NCBI RefSeq assembly: GCF_019925205.1
Contig: NC_083561.1
Coordinates: forward strand, 18,289,217 to 18,353,216
Length of the DNA stretch: 64,000 nt
Source of the DNA: Metopolophium dirhodum
Taxonomy: Eukaryota; Arthropoda; Insecta; Hemiptera; Aphididae
Direction: 5' to 3'
This document shows, piece after piece, positions 25,101 through 40,100 of the stretch. The notes beneath the pieces were generated by a model. That model did not search any database and was not told where the DNA came from. It was given only the letters and a program-made list of their open reading frames with translations. Position 1 is the stretch's first letter; each line of letters begins with the position of its first letter. The translations under genes were made by a program, and so were the position numbers.

Positions 25101-28100
25101 ATTCCAACGACACTGTCTCCAAAATTGGTACCCACTCTCAGCGAGTCCAACTCTCCCAGAGTTTCACTTAGAGCTAGTTATTATAAAAGTATTAAAGTGT
25201 TTTTTTTTTCTTACTCGAATAGTTAAAGTGTATTATTGTGAGCACCAGAACGTCCAGAACGGCCTCTTTATATTGTATTAGTTGCTAGCTCAAATTGTGG
25301 CAGATCGCCGTCTTGTATTATACAGCCATAGGATCGGCGCCTGCTATTATTATATTTTGTGTGCGATAAGCGCACGGCATATTGTATTTTTATTTTAGCA
25401 CAGGACCAGCTAGCTAGTCTGCTCTCCACAAACTGTGAGTTTTTTCATTATTTTTATTATTATTTATTTATTGTACACATTTAACTGTTGGGCCAAAAGA
25501 ACTATAGATATTTTATATTATTATTAATTTATTGGGCCAGAAGAGTCGCATATTATTATATACGAGCTTCAGCTCAAATAGCTGCGTTAATATATTATTA
25601 TTTCGGTTGGCCATAAAGGCCGGTCATTTATTATTATTATCTTTATTATTATTAACTTTCTTAGTATACATAGTTGGACCAGAAGGGTCACATTATTTTC
25701 ATAGCTGCTCAAATAGCTTTTTATATTATTTATTATTATTATTTCGATTGGGACAGAAGGGCCATTCAATATTATAATTTATTCCAGTTAACCATAAGGG
25801 CTGTGATTTATTATTATTATTATTATTATATTTTTTATACATTTGTGTTGCGGTGAGTAATTATATATTTTGAACTGCTATTATTTAAATTTGTGTATTA
25901 TAGAGCAACTTACCTACCAGAAACCGTGTTACCACTTTTTATTATTTTCATATATATACAACTACACACATACACATATTCATACACAAATACACATAAT
26001 TACACAACACGCACTATATAGCCGACAGTCATTCCTAGGCGATCCCGACCACTACTGTTCGAGCTATTACATCATTACACACCCAGCTTGTCCTCCATAT
26101 TTCTAGGATTTAGGTTCAGTGGTGTAAAGACCCTAAGTTGGTGTCCGGGTGCGCGTATTATTATTGTACGCTCCCGGCCCGCACAATGCATATAATAAAA
26201 ATAAAAACAACTTACTTTTGGCATCTAGAAATAAAGTCATTGGTAGTAATTTATAAGTATAATAATAAAACATTTGTAATATGTTATCACTAAAGAGAAC
26301 AATTTAGAGATTTGTTTGAAAAGTTCTCAGTAAAAAATCGTTAAAGTAAAACCCTTTGTGTTTTTTCAGCGACCACCCACCACACCGTACCACCTCACCG
26401 CCTGACCACGGATTCCCTAGTTTTTATATTATTCTTTTTATTTGTTGATTATATTAATATTATGTATTATTTTGAATTTTTAATTGTTTAAAACCAAATA
26501 GGGTTATTGTTTACACCCATCAGCTGGCCAGCACCTATTGTTCCCCCAATAGATTGATTTTTGTATTTATTCTAAATAGTAGGCCGTCAATCCGGCAATG
26601 AGTATAACAAAAGAAAAACGTGTTCATTGATTTGTCACCAGTCACCTTAGCATACCCAGTATTAACAGTGTTCTTATACAGTCCACTATTCTCCAGAACA
26701 GTTATCATATTTATCAACTGATAAACCACTAATGATAATATAATTTGCCGCACGGACTAATATATACAGGACTGAATACGAGATGAATATTGTGGTTATG
26801 AAATGTAGTACAACAGCCGGAGTTCGGGAGGATATTTTCCTTTTAGCATTACCTTTTAGCGCCATCTTAGTGGATACTTATGGAACTAGAACATATCATA
26901 CAAATGTATAGTTCCATAAGTATCCACTAAGATAGCGCTAGTAATGCTAAAAGGAAAATATCCCCCCGAACTCCGCCTGTTGTACTACATTTCGTGGCCA
27001 ATCCACCACACCCTCCAACCATATCATGTCCTGTATATCTTGGTCCGTGGTTTGCCGTCTCCACGGACTAAGATAAAATGGACTGGAAAAGAGCAGCTTA
27101 TCTGCGGTCTCGAAAGTATGTACAAGAGTCAATTGTGGGGGGTCGCAATCATAATTGAGAGTTTACAGCATCATCTGTATAAAACACGGACTGAGATACA
27201 AAATGTGACGCTAAATAAAACCAATGGTAGCGCTGAAAACATTCAATTATAAGTGTTAATGATAACAGAGGATCATTTTGCGAGCCGTCCCCTGTCACCC
27301 ACCCACCATGTCGTTTCCAGTCCATTTTACCTTAGTCCGTGGCCGTTTTCGTTTGAACCTTTTGAATTTATCGGTATCGGTTCTGATTTCTGGTTCTCTG
27401 GTTCTCCAAAAATAAAAAAACTGTTATTTGGATATACGTGGTCGCCGATAGTGGTTTTGTCGAGCGAGCGGTGGGTTGTCGGTTCGACGGTCGACGTAAA
27501 AGAGCGAGACGAGTGCCAGCGGCCGGTACTCGCCCGTGCGACTTGTCTTCCCGTCCCGCCCTGTGCCTTTTACGCAAGGTGGGAGAGTCGACGGTGTCGT
27601 TCCCCGTGGTGGTGGTTGACATAGTGTAGACTGGGTCGCGACGGTGCCTGTACGTTGGTACTAGACGCCGATATGTACTGGGTCAATATTGACTATACAT
27701 TCAGGAACAGTCAAACTATCTATATAACATCTTTACATTTCATACTTTTCCAAATTTCCAAGTTGTATTTTCTGTTATTTCCAATTGATTAAAATACCAT
27801 TTTGGAAAGAACAAATATTTCTTATATAAATTTACCAAGAATCATTGAAACAAAAATAAACTATAAATATCAATGAAATCAAAAATGCAAAAAATGTAAC
27901 TTACGCTCTACTGTGTTGTCTGGAAAATAATAAATTAAATAATAAATAGGTAATATCTATTAACCATATTATTTGTTATACAAAATTAAATTGAAAGTCC
28001 AGAAAGAAATTGGTATGGTATATACTGAAGAGTATAATATATTATAGTACATAATGCACGTTTAAGTCATTCGACTATAAAGCAAACTGTTATAAACTCC

Positions 28101-31100
28101 CCATCGAGATTGGAGAGCTAGTATCATTTATAAATTACGATAACATAGGATTCATTATAAATTAACATGCTTTAAAAAAAATCAGTGGGAAATTATTTTT
28201 ATAATTTGGCAACTTATATTTATTGGTAGAACTATAAAATAATATGATTCCTAAACAATGTATACATTAATTACAGTTTCTGGGATCAAGCAGAGATCAA
28301 AGTTTTCGGTTGTCGGCAATAATTATAATAATTGTGTTTTGTAAGTACATAAGCGTGGTTGAAGTGAAACTTCTATACAGAGAGAATGAAAAAAAAGATT
28401 ATCTCCAACTTGGTTGTCATCACATTTAATTTTCACTCAAATAAAATTATGAAACTGCTTATACTGAATAATATTTATGTACTTACTAGACATCCCTAGA
28501 AAAAAAAAAAATATTTTTATGTTAGGTACTGTCATTAATATAATTTGTAAAAAATGATCACATAAGATTCATTATAAATTATCATGATTAAATATATTTA
28601 ATAGGAAATTATTATTTTTGATTGAACTATAATATGTGATTCCTATGTAATAGGTTAATTTACAGTTTCGGGGATCAAAAAGATGCAATTAAGGACTAAC
28701 AAATTTTAAATGTAGTATAAGTTTCCTCATATGTAACATTTTTTAAAAAATATCAAATTATATGACGAATAGTCATATTTTTTTGATGACCATTTAATCT
28801 TGAATTTGTATGAAATTTATAAAAATCACACACATTTGAAAATTAAATTATAACTACAGGCAGAATCTAAATAATCAAAATAATAGTTAAAGGTGAATTA
28901 AAATTAGGTATCTATTACAAAATTAAAAATAAATAAATTATACATACATATAAATTTAACTATAAAGAATAATGTTTAATTAATGAAAATAGGGTAAAAT
29001 CATAAACTATTATCGGCATATTTAATAAATCATGACTTAAGCAAAAACTTGAAAAAAATCTTTCTGAATGTTATTAAATTATCTTCTGATCCTAATTAAT
29101 ATATTATATGGACTATTTATGAATCAAGTAAAAGTTTAGGTAATTAAAAAGTAAATTATCTATTAGTTTAATTATTATATTAATGTATAGGTAATATTAT
29201 AATATGCAACATGAGGTATATTGTATTGGTATATATATATAAGTACTATAAAATATACTGCACTATAAACTAAATTATTCATAGGTAAGCAATTATTTAC
29301 CCTGAACACATATTAATATTTAAAAAAATTTATGTTACAATTTATAACTGTATCTAACTAGGTATATCTAACTTCGCACATATTTGCACAAGATGTCAAT
29401 ACCTAATATATCAACACATTCAACTAGGTATTCAAGAAAAGTTTTTGAAAAGACATCAATTAGAAACTTTATTTAAGTGAACAACAAATTTTAATTTGTC
29501 ATCTGGTATTTCCAATAGAAAGGAAAGTAAAAAAATGTTGAAACGGAACCAATCCTCCAGTCTAGTGATTATTTCGGTTGTCGTTTCACCAGACGGACTT
29601 TGTGTTCAACCTTGTCACAGTATTGTCGTTTCTCCAGAGATCCTTGATTGTTAAGCGTTCAATTGGTGTAAATCTGATGTCACCAATGCTCATTATCATC
29701 CAATGAAAAATTCAATGAAGTGTAACTGAGTATAGTCGGACATCTCAACTAAGTGCTGGAGTTCAGTGAAAAAAAGACTCACACAATTTTCTTTTCAAGG
29801 TGGTGATAATTTTAGTAAATATTTATTTCATAGTTTAGATAATTCAAAAATCAAAAGTCAATAACTAATAATTTAATTAAAATTTCAATATGTAATGAAT
29901 ATTGGTACAATATGTATTCATATACAACATAATGGGGATAAATTTATAACTTTATATAAACAACAATGTTAATTAAAAACAACGAATCAACTGTATATAA
30001 TTCATAAAACCATTCGAAAACAGTTTCTATGAATTTTTATTGTACAACAATTGGCGTTTTAATGACCTAAACTGAATTTCAAGTAATTAAAAACCTAAAT
30101 CAGTTACAAGTAATGTAACTGTAAAGTTGAATCTAACTTCACTCATCTTGGCACAATATGGCTGTAATATGTAAACACATTCAACTATTCAAGAACAGTT
30201 TTTGTGATTATATCATTTCAAAACTGTATTAAATGTGTATACACCTATTAAATAACAGTTTATATAATATATAGTCCGCGACATGAAAAGTGGCCCCTGC
30301 CCGTCACGAACCTAGCGGCCGTTTCGCCTCAGTGGTTCATAACGTAATTAAACTAATTGCCGCGTTTTTTTGAATTAAAAATTAATTTACTGAAAATACT
30401 TTAAATATTTTATAAACCAATAATTTGTTTATTCAAACCAAATAAAAAACATTAAAAACTTAAAACAAATAATACAAATACAAAAAAAAAAAATACAATA
30501 TTTTATTCTCTGTTTCCTTCGTCATCATCTTGATCGTCGTCGTCACTCCAGTCACTGTCATCCGGAAGTATGGTAAGAATTATTGGTTCAATCATGGTGT
30601 CCCGCATAATTTCTTTTTTGTTGTCTTCAATTTGAATTTCTTCAGCATGTCGGACGCATTTCTTCCAATCATCTACAGTCACTGCATCTAATGCCTCATG
30701 TGTTAGACGTTCAATGTCAACCATTTTGAACGTGTTGTTTTTTTTTGCCACTTCACCCTTTACCTGAGCCCAAATTAACTCTATTGGGTTATATTTACAA
30801 TGATAAGGTGGAAGACGGATTACCTCATGACCCTTTTCCAACGCGATTTCATCCAGCTCGTATTTTTTTTCTCGTGGCATTAGGTTCTTAACTTTTTGAC
30901 GAAGTTCTGGTAGTGTTTCTAATGGATGAAATTCAACGTTTTTACCCGTTAACCATTGTTGGACGTCGGCTTTTCTCCAATTACTTTTTGGGTATGATTC
31001 TTTGAGGGTAGAATGGTATGGCGCATTGTCCATTACGATAACGGATGGCTCTTCAAGGTTATTCAACAATTGAATAAACCACTGTTTGAACACTTCACCA

Positions 31101-34100
31101 TTCATTTGGTCGTGGTAATCGATTGTATTTCCGCTGTTACTACGAAATACCAATTTCGACCCTTCAATGAACCCGTAGCGAGCACATCCTGCGTGACATA
31201 CAATAAGTCGACCTCCTTTACCAGTCGGTACCTTTAGACCCATCGAATTGTGTTCATTTCGCCAAATAAGCGTGCGTGAATGGTTTTGGTTTACCCACGT
31301 TTAATCGAGGTATACAACAGGCCGATCGTCTTTATTTTCTCGCAGCATACATATTTGCCTCAGAAATGTACACCGAAGTGCGACGATATCGTTCCTCTCC
31401 ATTAAAAACAAACGACCATCGTTGCATTTTTTGTAACTAAATTTTAAATTTTTGAGGAGCCTTTGCATCGATCGAACGCACCCGGTATAATTTGTTTTTT
31501 TTTTTACAACATTGAGTATTAATTGAGCAGTTGGGTACTCACCCCGGTCATAAAACTCGTAAACAGTCCTTCTTACAATATCGGAATCAAAATCATCAAG
31601 CTCTGAAATAGTTTTTGCGCGTTTGTATCCTTTACGCGGAGAAATAAACGTAGGACTCGCATCTGGTAATTCTGGATTAACATTGCTTCTTGCTTCAGCA
31701 CAAATCCGTTTTACAGTACGATGAGATATTCCACAAGCTTGGGCTGTAATAACTTGAGCACTTTTAAAAAAATCAGCCGTTAAATCTGGCTTCTCTGACA
31801 TTTGTTTTAAAAATGTATACACACTATAAATAATTTTTTTACTCTGGCTGTGAGTATCTTTATCAACAAATGACATTTTTAAATAATTTACACGGTAACG
31901 TTAAATGGTGACAGAGGAGAAAAAATGGTGTAAAAAATAGTTGTTAACGAACGGACGGTAAACAACTGACAATGCGATAAAAAACGTGAGCCATAGGACC
32001 TGTATGTATTATGTGCATCACTGTATCCCTTCCACAGTACGTTTTGCAGCTGTCTTCCAGACACTCCAGTAAAAACTGGTTTTTTAGTCTGGACAGCTGT
32101 AAAACGTTGGTAGCCGGTAAGGATGCACGAAAAAAAAAAGTCAACTAAAATGTGTATTACGATTTACGAGTGGCGGCAGCCACGCAGTATGCGGTATAGG
32201 TTGAGAACCAATGGCTAACGGGTAGGGAAGCAGCAACGGGTCGCGGTACACAGGGGCCACTTTTCATGTCGCGGACTATAGTCAGATCAACTAGCGGATT
32301 GTGTCATATTTAGATGACAGGCTTATTGTCGTCCAATGAACAACTCATATAAGTGTAACTGAGTATAGCCGGACATCTCAACTAAGTACTGATGAACAAA
32401 CACATGAGGTGAAGAACTCGAACACAGGGAATTAAATGAAGAACTTAAATTTAAGTGTAGTTTTATTGTCCTGTAAAATGGGACTCATATTCCTCAACTG
32501 ATGTGTTGGTCTAGATTAAGCATTTCAAATAACCCAGGATTTTTATGCAAAACCACTTTTTGATAAAATTAGTTAAACTTTAGTTGTACCTAGTTCAAAA
32601 AATCTTCGTAGATAGGTACTTGAAATGTTCACCAAATATTTATAATATAAATCACTATAAATGACAACATTTATATTATTTATTACGTCCTGACAAAATA
32701 TTTTGGATCTACTTGCGCGGTTTATAGATAACTTTCATTTTAATTTGATTTAAGTAAAATAAAATGTATGTTATGAGGTAAAAAAAAATGGAAATATTGT
32801 ATAAGGTCTTCTCTATATCAATGTTTTAATTTTTTTATATTCATTAAAAGTTAAAATATGTACGCATGTCAGACAAATCACAAATATTTTAAATTATATT
32901 ATAACTCCATCCAGAATCGTATACTGAACATTAAAGTATGGAACGCGCATTGTGTATCAATTCTAATAAAAAAACGTGTAACACCTATACATCCCGTATA
33001 GCCCTGTATAGCCCGCCATATTGAGTCTGATTATGATTTTTTCCTTGTTTTATATTTAATAGGATTATTTTATTAGCTTATCTCATAGAGTAGTATAGAA
33101 ACGGAGTCTGAATAACAATTTAAGCGCAAACCATAACAGCTGAACACGTACGACGGAAATAGGGCCAGAAATGTTCGTTAACAACCTTCTTTTCAAGACC
33201 AATGACCGACGATAGGGCTTTAATTTTGTTACATGTTCGTTGCAGAGATTTCCTCTATATTACTCTATGGCTTATCTTATAGCAAATATCAGTTTTACTC
33301 CGTGGTATCCACGGTTAATATCTTTTAATGGCAATTTAAGATACTGGTTATAAGCTCGAATACCGCGCTAGTTAATAAGGTCGTAAATCTTATTCCTATA
33401 TGGGCGCACATCATGTTGCAAGTGATATTGGTAATTACTCCATTTGTTCTGGTTATATTTTATGATTACCAGTTTAAAACGAGTTCATCATAAGTCGGCG
33501 GGCAATCATATTATCTTAAATCGTACTTTCTAAAAAGGGTGGTATATTCAGTTTTTATGATAACCAAAATTATGGCATATCGTGCAGATAAGTTTTATCG
33601 TTTATTCCACAAGAAGACTCATTAATAGCTAAGTTAAATAACATTATTATGTATCAATTAGATATTACAAATAAATAAATAACACTTACTTAAAGATCCT
33701 GGACCTAAATGAAAATGCTTAATTAATAAAAATTAAGTACCTAAACTTAAATAAATTATTAGGTATAGGCATATTTATATATCATGATGAAATTAAAAAA
33801 CCTATATTTTAGGAAAAATGTATGTTAGTCCATAGATATATAAAACGACTTGATGCTGACTCTGCGTTAAAATATCATAACAGCTATAAAGTCAGGCAGA
33901 CATAATATGTCAAGAGGGAAAATTACATTTTATTATGTAAAACGGACCAATCCAAGCCGGTACGTCCGTTAGAAAATAAATTAAATTCTATTATTAGACA
34001 GTTTTATTATCATCTGTATTTTTACATAAATAAAATATAAAATATAACAATACGGGTTTATGTATTGTTTGGTCCGCGAATCTGCTCGTAATGTACCGGG

Positions 34101-37100
34101 AAACAAATTATTCATCTCGAAATCTTTATTGCTGATGTTCTGTAGTTGTCTCGTTCTTGTTACTACGAGACGTCACTGAATCCGGGTTGTCGTTCCGATC
34201 CACCAATGTCAAAATCCTGGATCCGCTCCGTCAAAGTCGTGGGTGGCTATCTATTCCAATATATCGAGATGGACAACTCAACTAAGTGTCACCACACAGA
34301 AACTTACACGGTCAACTCAACTATTTGCCAAGTAATATGCCCGGATATGCGACGCTTGCATGAAGTTACTGAGAGGGCGATAAGTTTTTGGACAACTCAA
34401 CTAAGTGTTAAGTTTACGGGTTGATGTTCTGGTTTCTTGGAAATCCTTTTATTCAATATTATATGGTGATTGTAAATTTGCATATGGGAATAAAGGAATA
34501 GTTGTTTTTGTTGATGCTTTTCGTCCTTATATGATGTTACGGATCTCCAAGGAGGTCCGTGCACAAATACAATATGAACACTTGCGAACTAATTATTACT
34601 TTCTATATTTAAACTTGAAAAGAAAACTTACAATACATTTAATGAATTATATAATGTTTTATAAAATGGTCTGACAATAATAATGTTCTTGCGAGAATAA
34701 CAATGTTCTGTCTACTACTCTAAAATCCAACTGCCATGGCTTGCTATACGAGCCGTGCCTATAGCCAGCGCTTGCCTGGAATGGCTGTCGCAGCAATTCC
34801 TTCCAGAAAATCGCCGTCGTACGATATTATATTATACACTATTATATTATATGAACTAATATAATCAGGGGTTCTTAACACCTCCCTACTTATATGGAAC
34901 TTAGGGACCTAATGGTTCCCTAATGTTCCGTACAATATGTGTTCACAACTAAATTTATGATTATAATGTTTACTTTTCGATTATTCAATGATAAAATATC
35001 CAGTAAATCCGGAGAATACATTCTAATAATTCTATTTCTAAACTAAATAGCTAATCCACTAACTACGGATATTACAGTTAATATTAAGATATACTTACAC
35101 AAGTACCATATGAAATTCCATTTGAAATATTATTAAAGAATCTGTTGTTACCTTTTGTAACTTACTTATTTCTACTGACCTTTTGGATAGAGAATTAAAA
35201 TCGTGTATGATACTTATGTCCTTTAGGTTCTGGGGAATTATATTTTTAAGACTCTCTGATATTAATGATTCATGTTTTTTATTTTCTGGGATTAAATCAG
35301 AAGAGATACTTCTATTTGATCTACTTGCCGGAAATATAATGGAATTTTCTGTATGGATTTCACAATCTTGGGAGGTAGTCAACCTTCCTACGCCTGAGAT
35401 CTGAAATGTTACTATTTGTGGAGGTTCTGCACACTTGATGGTCACTAAAGTTGGTTGTGTATAAAATAACCATGCATTAGAATCCAATAACTTATCCCAA
35501 ATGGGTGTTGTTTAAGTTACCAATTTTATTTTGCAAGTTTATGGGATTGTCTGATATGCTAAAAGTGCTACTTCACAAATGTTTGATCTCGAGCGGCGGT
35601 GAACTATTTGACCACCATTACATAATTTGTAGGTTCCTAAATTTACTCATGCTTCCCATTGTTTCCCTGTTATAGTGAAAAATTCCTCATTGTCATTATT
35701 AATTACCAAATATTCGACTTCTGGTTCAATTAAAATTAAGGTATTGGTAGAATATATAATCGGTAATGAAACGAGTCGATACACATTAAATAATAATTTA
35801 CGAGCCGTGCCTATAGCCAGCGCTTGCCTGGAATTGCTGTCGCAGCAATTCTTTCCAGACAGTCGCCGTCGTACAATATTATATTATACACTATTATACA
35901 TCAACAAATATAATCATCTAATTGAACGACCATCTTTTTTATTTATTAATTCTCTTTTTAATTTTAAAGTTCACTAAATCGTGAAATGACAGAGTCAACA
36001 AAACAAGTGTTCAGCATGCGACGTTTCCTTAATAACTTGGTTGGTGAGCCATTCCTATCGTGGGTTAGTTCCTATCTTAGCGAGCGGCACCAATTTGTAA
36101 GTCTATTCGGTAAGTCATCCAATCTTTTTCGAGCGTCATCCGGAGTTCCACAAGGTAGCCATCTATGACCTCTTTTATTTAATATTTTTATTAACACCGT
36201 GTGCTCAACAGTTTCTCCTTGTCACCTTCTTCTGTTTAACGATTATTCTAAGATTTTCCAAATTTTATCCTCATACAATGACTGCCTCACTCTCCAAAAC
36301 TCCCTTGATAAATTTGCTGCCTGGTGTAATTCTTTTAATTTGTCGCTAAATATTGCCAAATGCAAAGTAATGACCTTTCATCGTTCTAGGTCAGTCATTA
36401 CCTTTGACTATAACCTAAGCGGTCTATTTATTCAACGTGTTAACCAAGTCGAGGATTTGGGCAAACTGTTTGTGCCTTCACTCCACTTTGGTCCTCACAT
36501 CGATATCATGACTAGTAAAGCTTTTCGCGTATTGGGTTTTATTAAGAGACACACTGTTAATTTTAGTTCCCCTAAGTGCCTACTGGTTCTCCACAACTCG
36601 TTGGTTCGTTCAGTTCTCGAATATGGGTGCGTAGTCTGGTCACCATACACCGCTGCTGACATTCGACGGATTGATCGGGTGCAAAATTACTTTATGAACT
36701 TTGTTGGCTTCTGTCTCAATATCCCTCACTCAAAACACGATTACAGGCCTATTATACAAGCTCTTAAGCTCAACTACCTCTCAACTAGGCGTCATAACCT
36801 TGGTAATAACTTTATTCGAAGTCTGATTGAGGGTAGAGTCGATGCCCCTAGGCTTCTCGAACAACTTGATTTTCGAATACCCAATAATATTAGGTTACAG
36901 TGTTCTTTCTACCCCCCTAACAATAAGTCTAACTTCGCGAGAAATGCCCCATTACCAAGACTAATGCGCTTAGCGAACTTACCGTAATACCCATAGTACG
37001 GAGGCTCACATTTTTGTTAGCTTATTTCTATTACCATTATATTTATTTCTTATCATTATGTTATCTATCTTATTCCAGACCTTTATTTAACTTATTCATA

Positions 37101-40100
37101 TGTAAAAAAAAAAAAAAAATTGTTTATATATCTTGTATCTGTATCTTATACACTCCATGTAAATTTTGTAAAAGCCGACTGGCGTTAATTCTAATAAATA
37201 AATAAATAAATAACTTCAAATAATATAGGTAAATGAATTACCATGAACACATATCATATTAAAACAAACACAATGTTGATTAAAAACAAGTAAACAACCA
37301 ATCAAATGCGTGTAATTTATAAAAAGCATTCAAAATCTCTAACCTATGGCTGGTCGTAAATTGGTAAAAAAGAGCCCAGGGGAACTACTTAATTTAAACG
37401 TTTCATGATTTGTGAAGATTCCAAACCCCGATATAACTGCATGTACTCAAAAAAAGTATGGAAACGAAAATAATTCCGGCTTCTAATTGATAAGTATTAA
37501 AATTTACAATTTACAGAGCAAATATTTAGGTAAAAAGGGAAAGTATAACAAGGGGTGTAATAGAACCACTGCATCCCAGTCTGCACTTGACTCCACCAAT
37601 CTTGGCACATGATGGCAGTTATAATATAATATCAACTTATTAAATTATTCATGAAAAGTTTTTGAACAAGATAACAGGACACTACGAAACAGGATATAAA
37701 TAGGTACACAACATTTTTTAATTTGTTATGTAGTCTTTCAAATAGAAGGGAAATTAAAACAATTGCGATATACATAACATATTATACTTACTTTTTTCTG
37801 AAAAAAATATAAGATATTATATATTTTATTGTGCAGTTCAATGTGAGGTAGGTACCCTTGTTTCTGCTAATGACAATATATAAATTATGATGTGTATAAA
37901 TTAAAAATATTGACTGCCTATACCTATTATATTAGGTAGGTAGTGTGTACTATGAGTACTATGAGTAATATCCTAACTATTTACTATGATTCACATTTGA
38001 AGATATTTTAATTTTTGGTTTATGGAATCCAACTAAGGTTCTATTCTAATATAGATACGTCTTAATTTGTATAGTAATTTAATAGTTTAATAATGCATAT
38101 TTATCATTAATCATGTATCATATATTCCTTATTTATTTGTATATATACAATTACAACATACAATTATCACAAGAACTCCATAACACATTCAAATAAAATT
38201 ATATAATATGTTTCAGCCCCATCGACTGTACTCAAATGAACCATAAACTATGAAAAACTAAAACATATTTCTAGAACATTGAATTAACAAAAGAATGAAA
38301 TAGTTAAGGTTTGGTTGGAATAGGAAAAAATGTGTATTTATCAAAAGAAACTAAAACGTTTTAGGAATCAAGATGAAAAACAACTTAGTAAATTATAATT
38401 ATTGCTACACATGGTGTAGCTCAACAAATTACTATATGTTTAGTAAAACTCTAAACAGTGTTCTTCATTCGAAAATTAAAGTTTGAATTTTCGGTCATTT
38501 CCAATTGATTAAAAAACATTTTTGAGAATGAAAAGAAAAGTTTATAAAAATATACAAAGAATCATTCAAATATAAATATACCATATATATCAATGGAATA
38601 GATAACTCAAATATGTTTCTTACCTTGCAATAATGTCGCTGGAAAAAAATTATAAATATATTAAATATTTATATAATATTAATTGTTACCCGTAATGTAA
38701 TTTGTCAAAATATCGAAGGATTCCGTGAAAAACAATTATACTGTCTAATCATGACACACAAGTGTTATGCTAAGCAGGGGGCAATTGTGATTCCGAGAGA
38801 TGGGGCACGAAATCATCTCCAGATTTATGTTTCGTGTCCATGGATCAGACGAGCTACCACTTAGTGTAAATAGCGTAATAAGCAACAAATTCCCGAGAGG
38901 TCAACACTTCCCAGTAACCATGTCCGTCTGAATTATAATACCAACGATTGACAAACCACCCATGCCAAGATGGCATTTACGTGAAAGGTTTAGTATGTTT
39001 TTTCAAAATGCTTCAGAGAAAACATAAAACGAATAAAACCAGAGACGGCCAATCACATTAGATTCGTAAGTATCCTAAAAACAGTGGCTAAAAAATCAAA
39101 ATCTAGAGGACACAGGCATAGTTATACTCCATGTTAAACGAAGGAATGTGAGACTCTACTCAGTGAGTATAAAAAGGTTGGGGCCGAGCGCGAGGTAAAT
39201 GCAAACAGATTGGTGGGACTATTAGGCGAAAAAGAAACAAAGAGATGGCGAAATTCCATAGATAATTTAGATTTCACCCATTCTAGCAGAGAAAGCTGGT
39301 CTCTACTAAGAAAACTGGGGGCCGCGCAGCCTGCGTATGCAGAGAATAAAATATCGCCGAACGAAGTCTCAAACATCTTATTCAAAACCTCAAGTATAAA
39401 ACCTTAAAAGTATGAAAAAAAGAAGTTTTGAATAGAAGTATGAATACAAAACGACACTCGAAAGATCTGAAATGATGCAAGATTTTAACGTGTCAGACAT
39501 AGAAATGGCCTTAAGCCTCTTGAAGAATGGTAAAGCCACTGGAGTTAATGGGGTATTACAAGAGTTCATCAAACACATAGGACCAAAGTGTAAAAGGTGG
39601 CTCGCCAACCTTTTCTGACACGTTAAGAACACAACTTTTCTATCTTAAGTCAACAATTATACCTAACCTAACATATCCGAAAATGCACCAAAGTACCAAG
39701 ACTTTAAGCTTGACAGAACATTGACTTTTAAACAATACCTAGAAGTGGTAAAAAACAAGTTAAATTTTCGAAATAATATCATCAGTCAACTGGCTGGAAT
39801 AAGCTGGGGCTGTAGGGCGAATGTCCTACGAATTTCATCCTTGGCATTAGTTAACAGTGTTGCAGAATACTGCGCCCCAGTATGGGCAAGGAGTGCTCAC
39901 ACTAAAAATGTCGACGCACAACTAAATCGATCAATGAGAATAATATCAGGATGTGTCAACTCAACTAAGTGGCTACCAGTTCTATTACACATAGCCCTAC
40001 CAGAAGTCCGTACACTTCTGCCATGCCATATGCAATAAAACAATTGTTATAATTGGCTCATTTCAAATTTAACTATCACTCATCAATAATTATCACAGCA

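Larger units (their letters stand above)
27700..30230 (-). repeat. Exon-intron module 3 of the microexon gene, lower part
   Basis: Contains classes j, a and c exons plus intron blocks shared with 43.2-44.6 kb, 47.3-49.2 kb and 55.2-58.6 kb: for example AACGAATCAACTGT-like (29975), TTCATTATAAATTATCATGA (28569) and GGCACAATATGGC (30151). No other coding sequence seen. Confidence 0.65.
30272..32278 (-). mobile_element. Complete IS630-Tc1-mariner element, Sailor-like (DD82E)
   Basis: 2007 bp with perfect 28-bp terminal inverted repeats (TAGTCCGCGACATGAAAAGT then GGCCCCTG) at 30272-30299 and 32251-32278, flanked by TA on each side. One transposase gene on the minus strand. Full length, with a single nonsense codon, hence recent or slowly decaying. 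Confidence 0.88.
37215..39130 (-). repeat. Module blocks around class h and j exons
   Basis: 37265-37880 and 38470-38710 are related to 29380-30220, 58370-58640, 27765-28000 and 53355-53600. Holds the microexons at 37792 and 38624. 38750-39130 is unassigned. Confidence 0.55.

Noticed and set aside
34146..34674. Two open frames of 89-92 codons
   Set aside because: No domain; one spans the repeated GGACAACTCAACTAAGTG motif, so it is repeat sequence.
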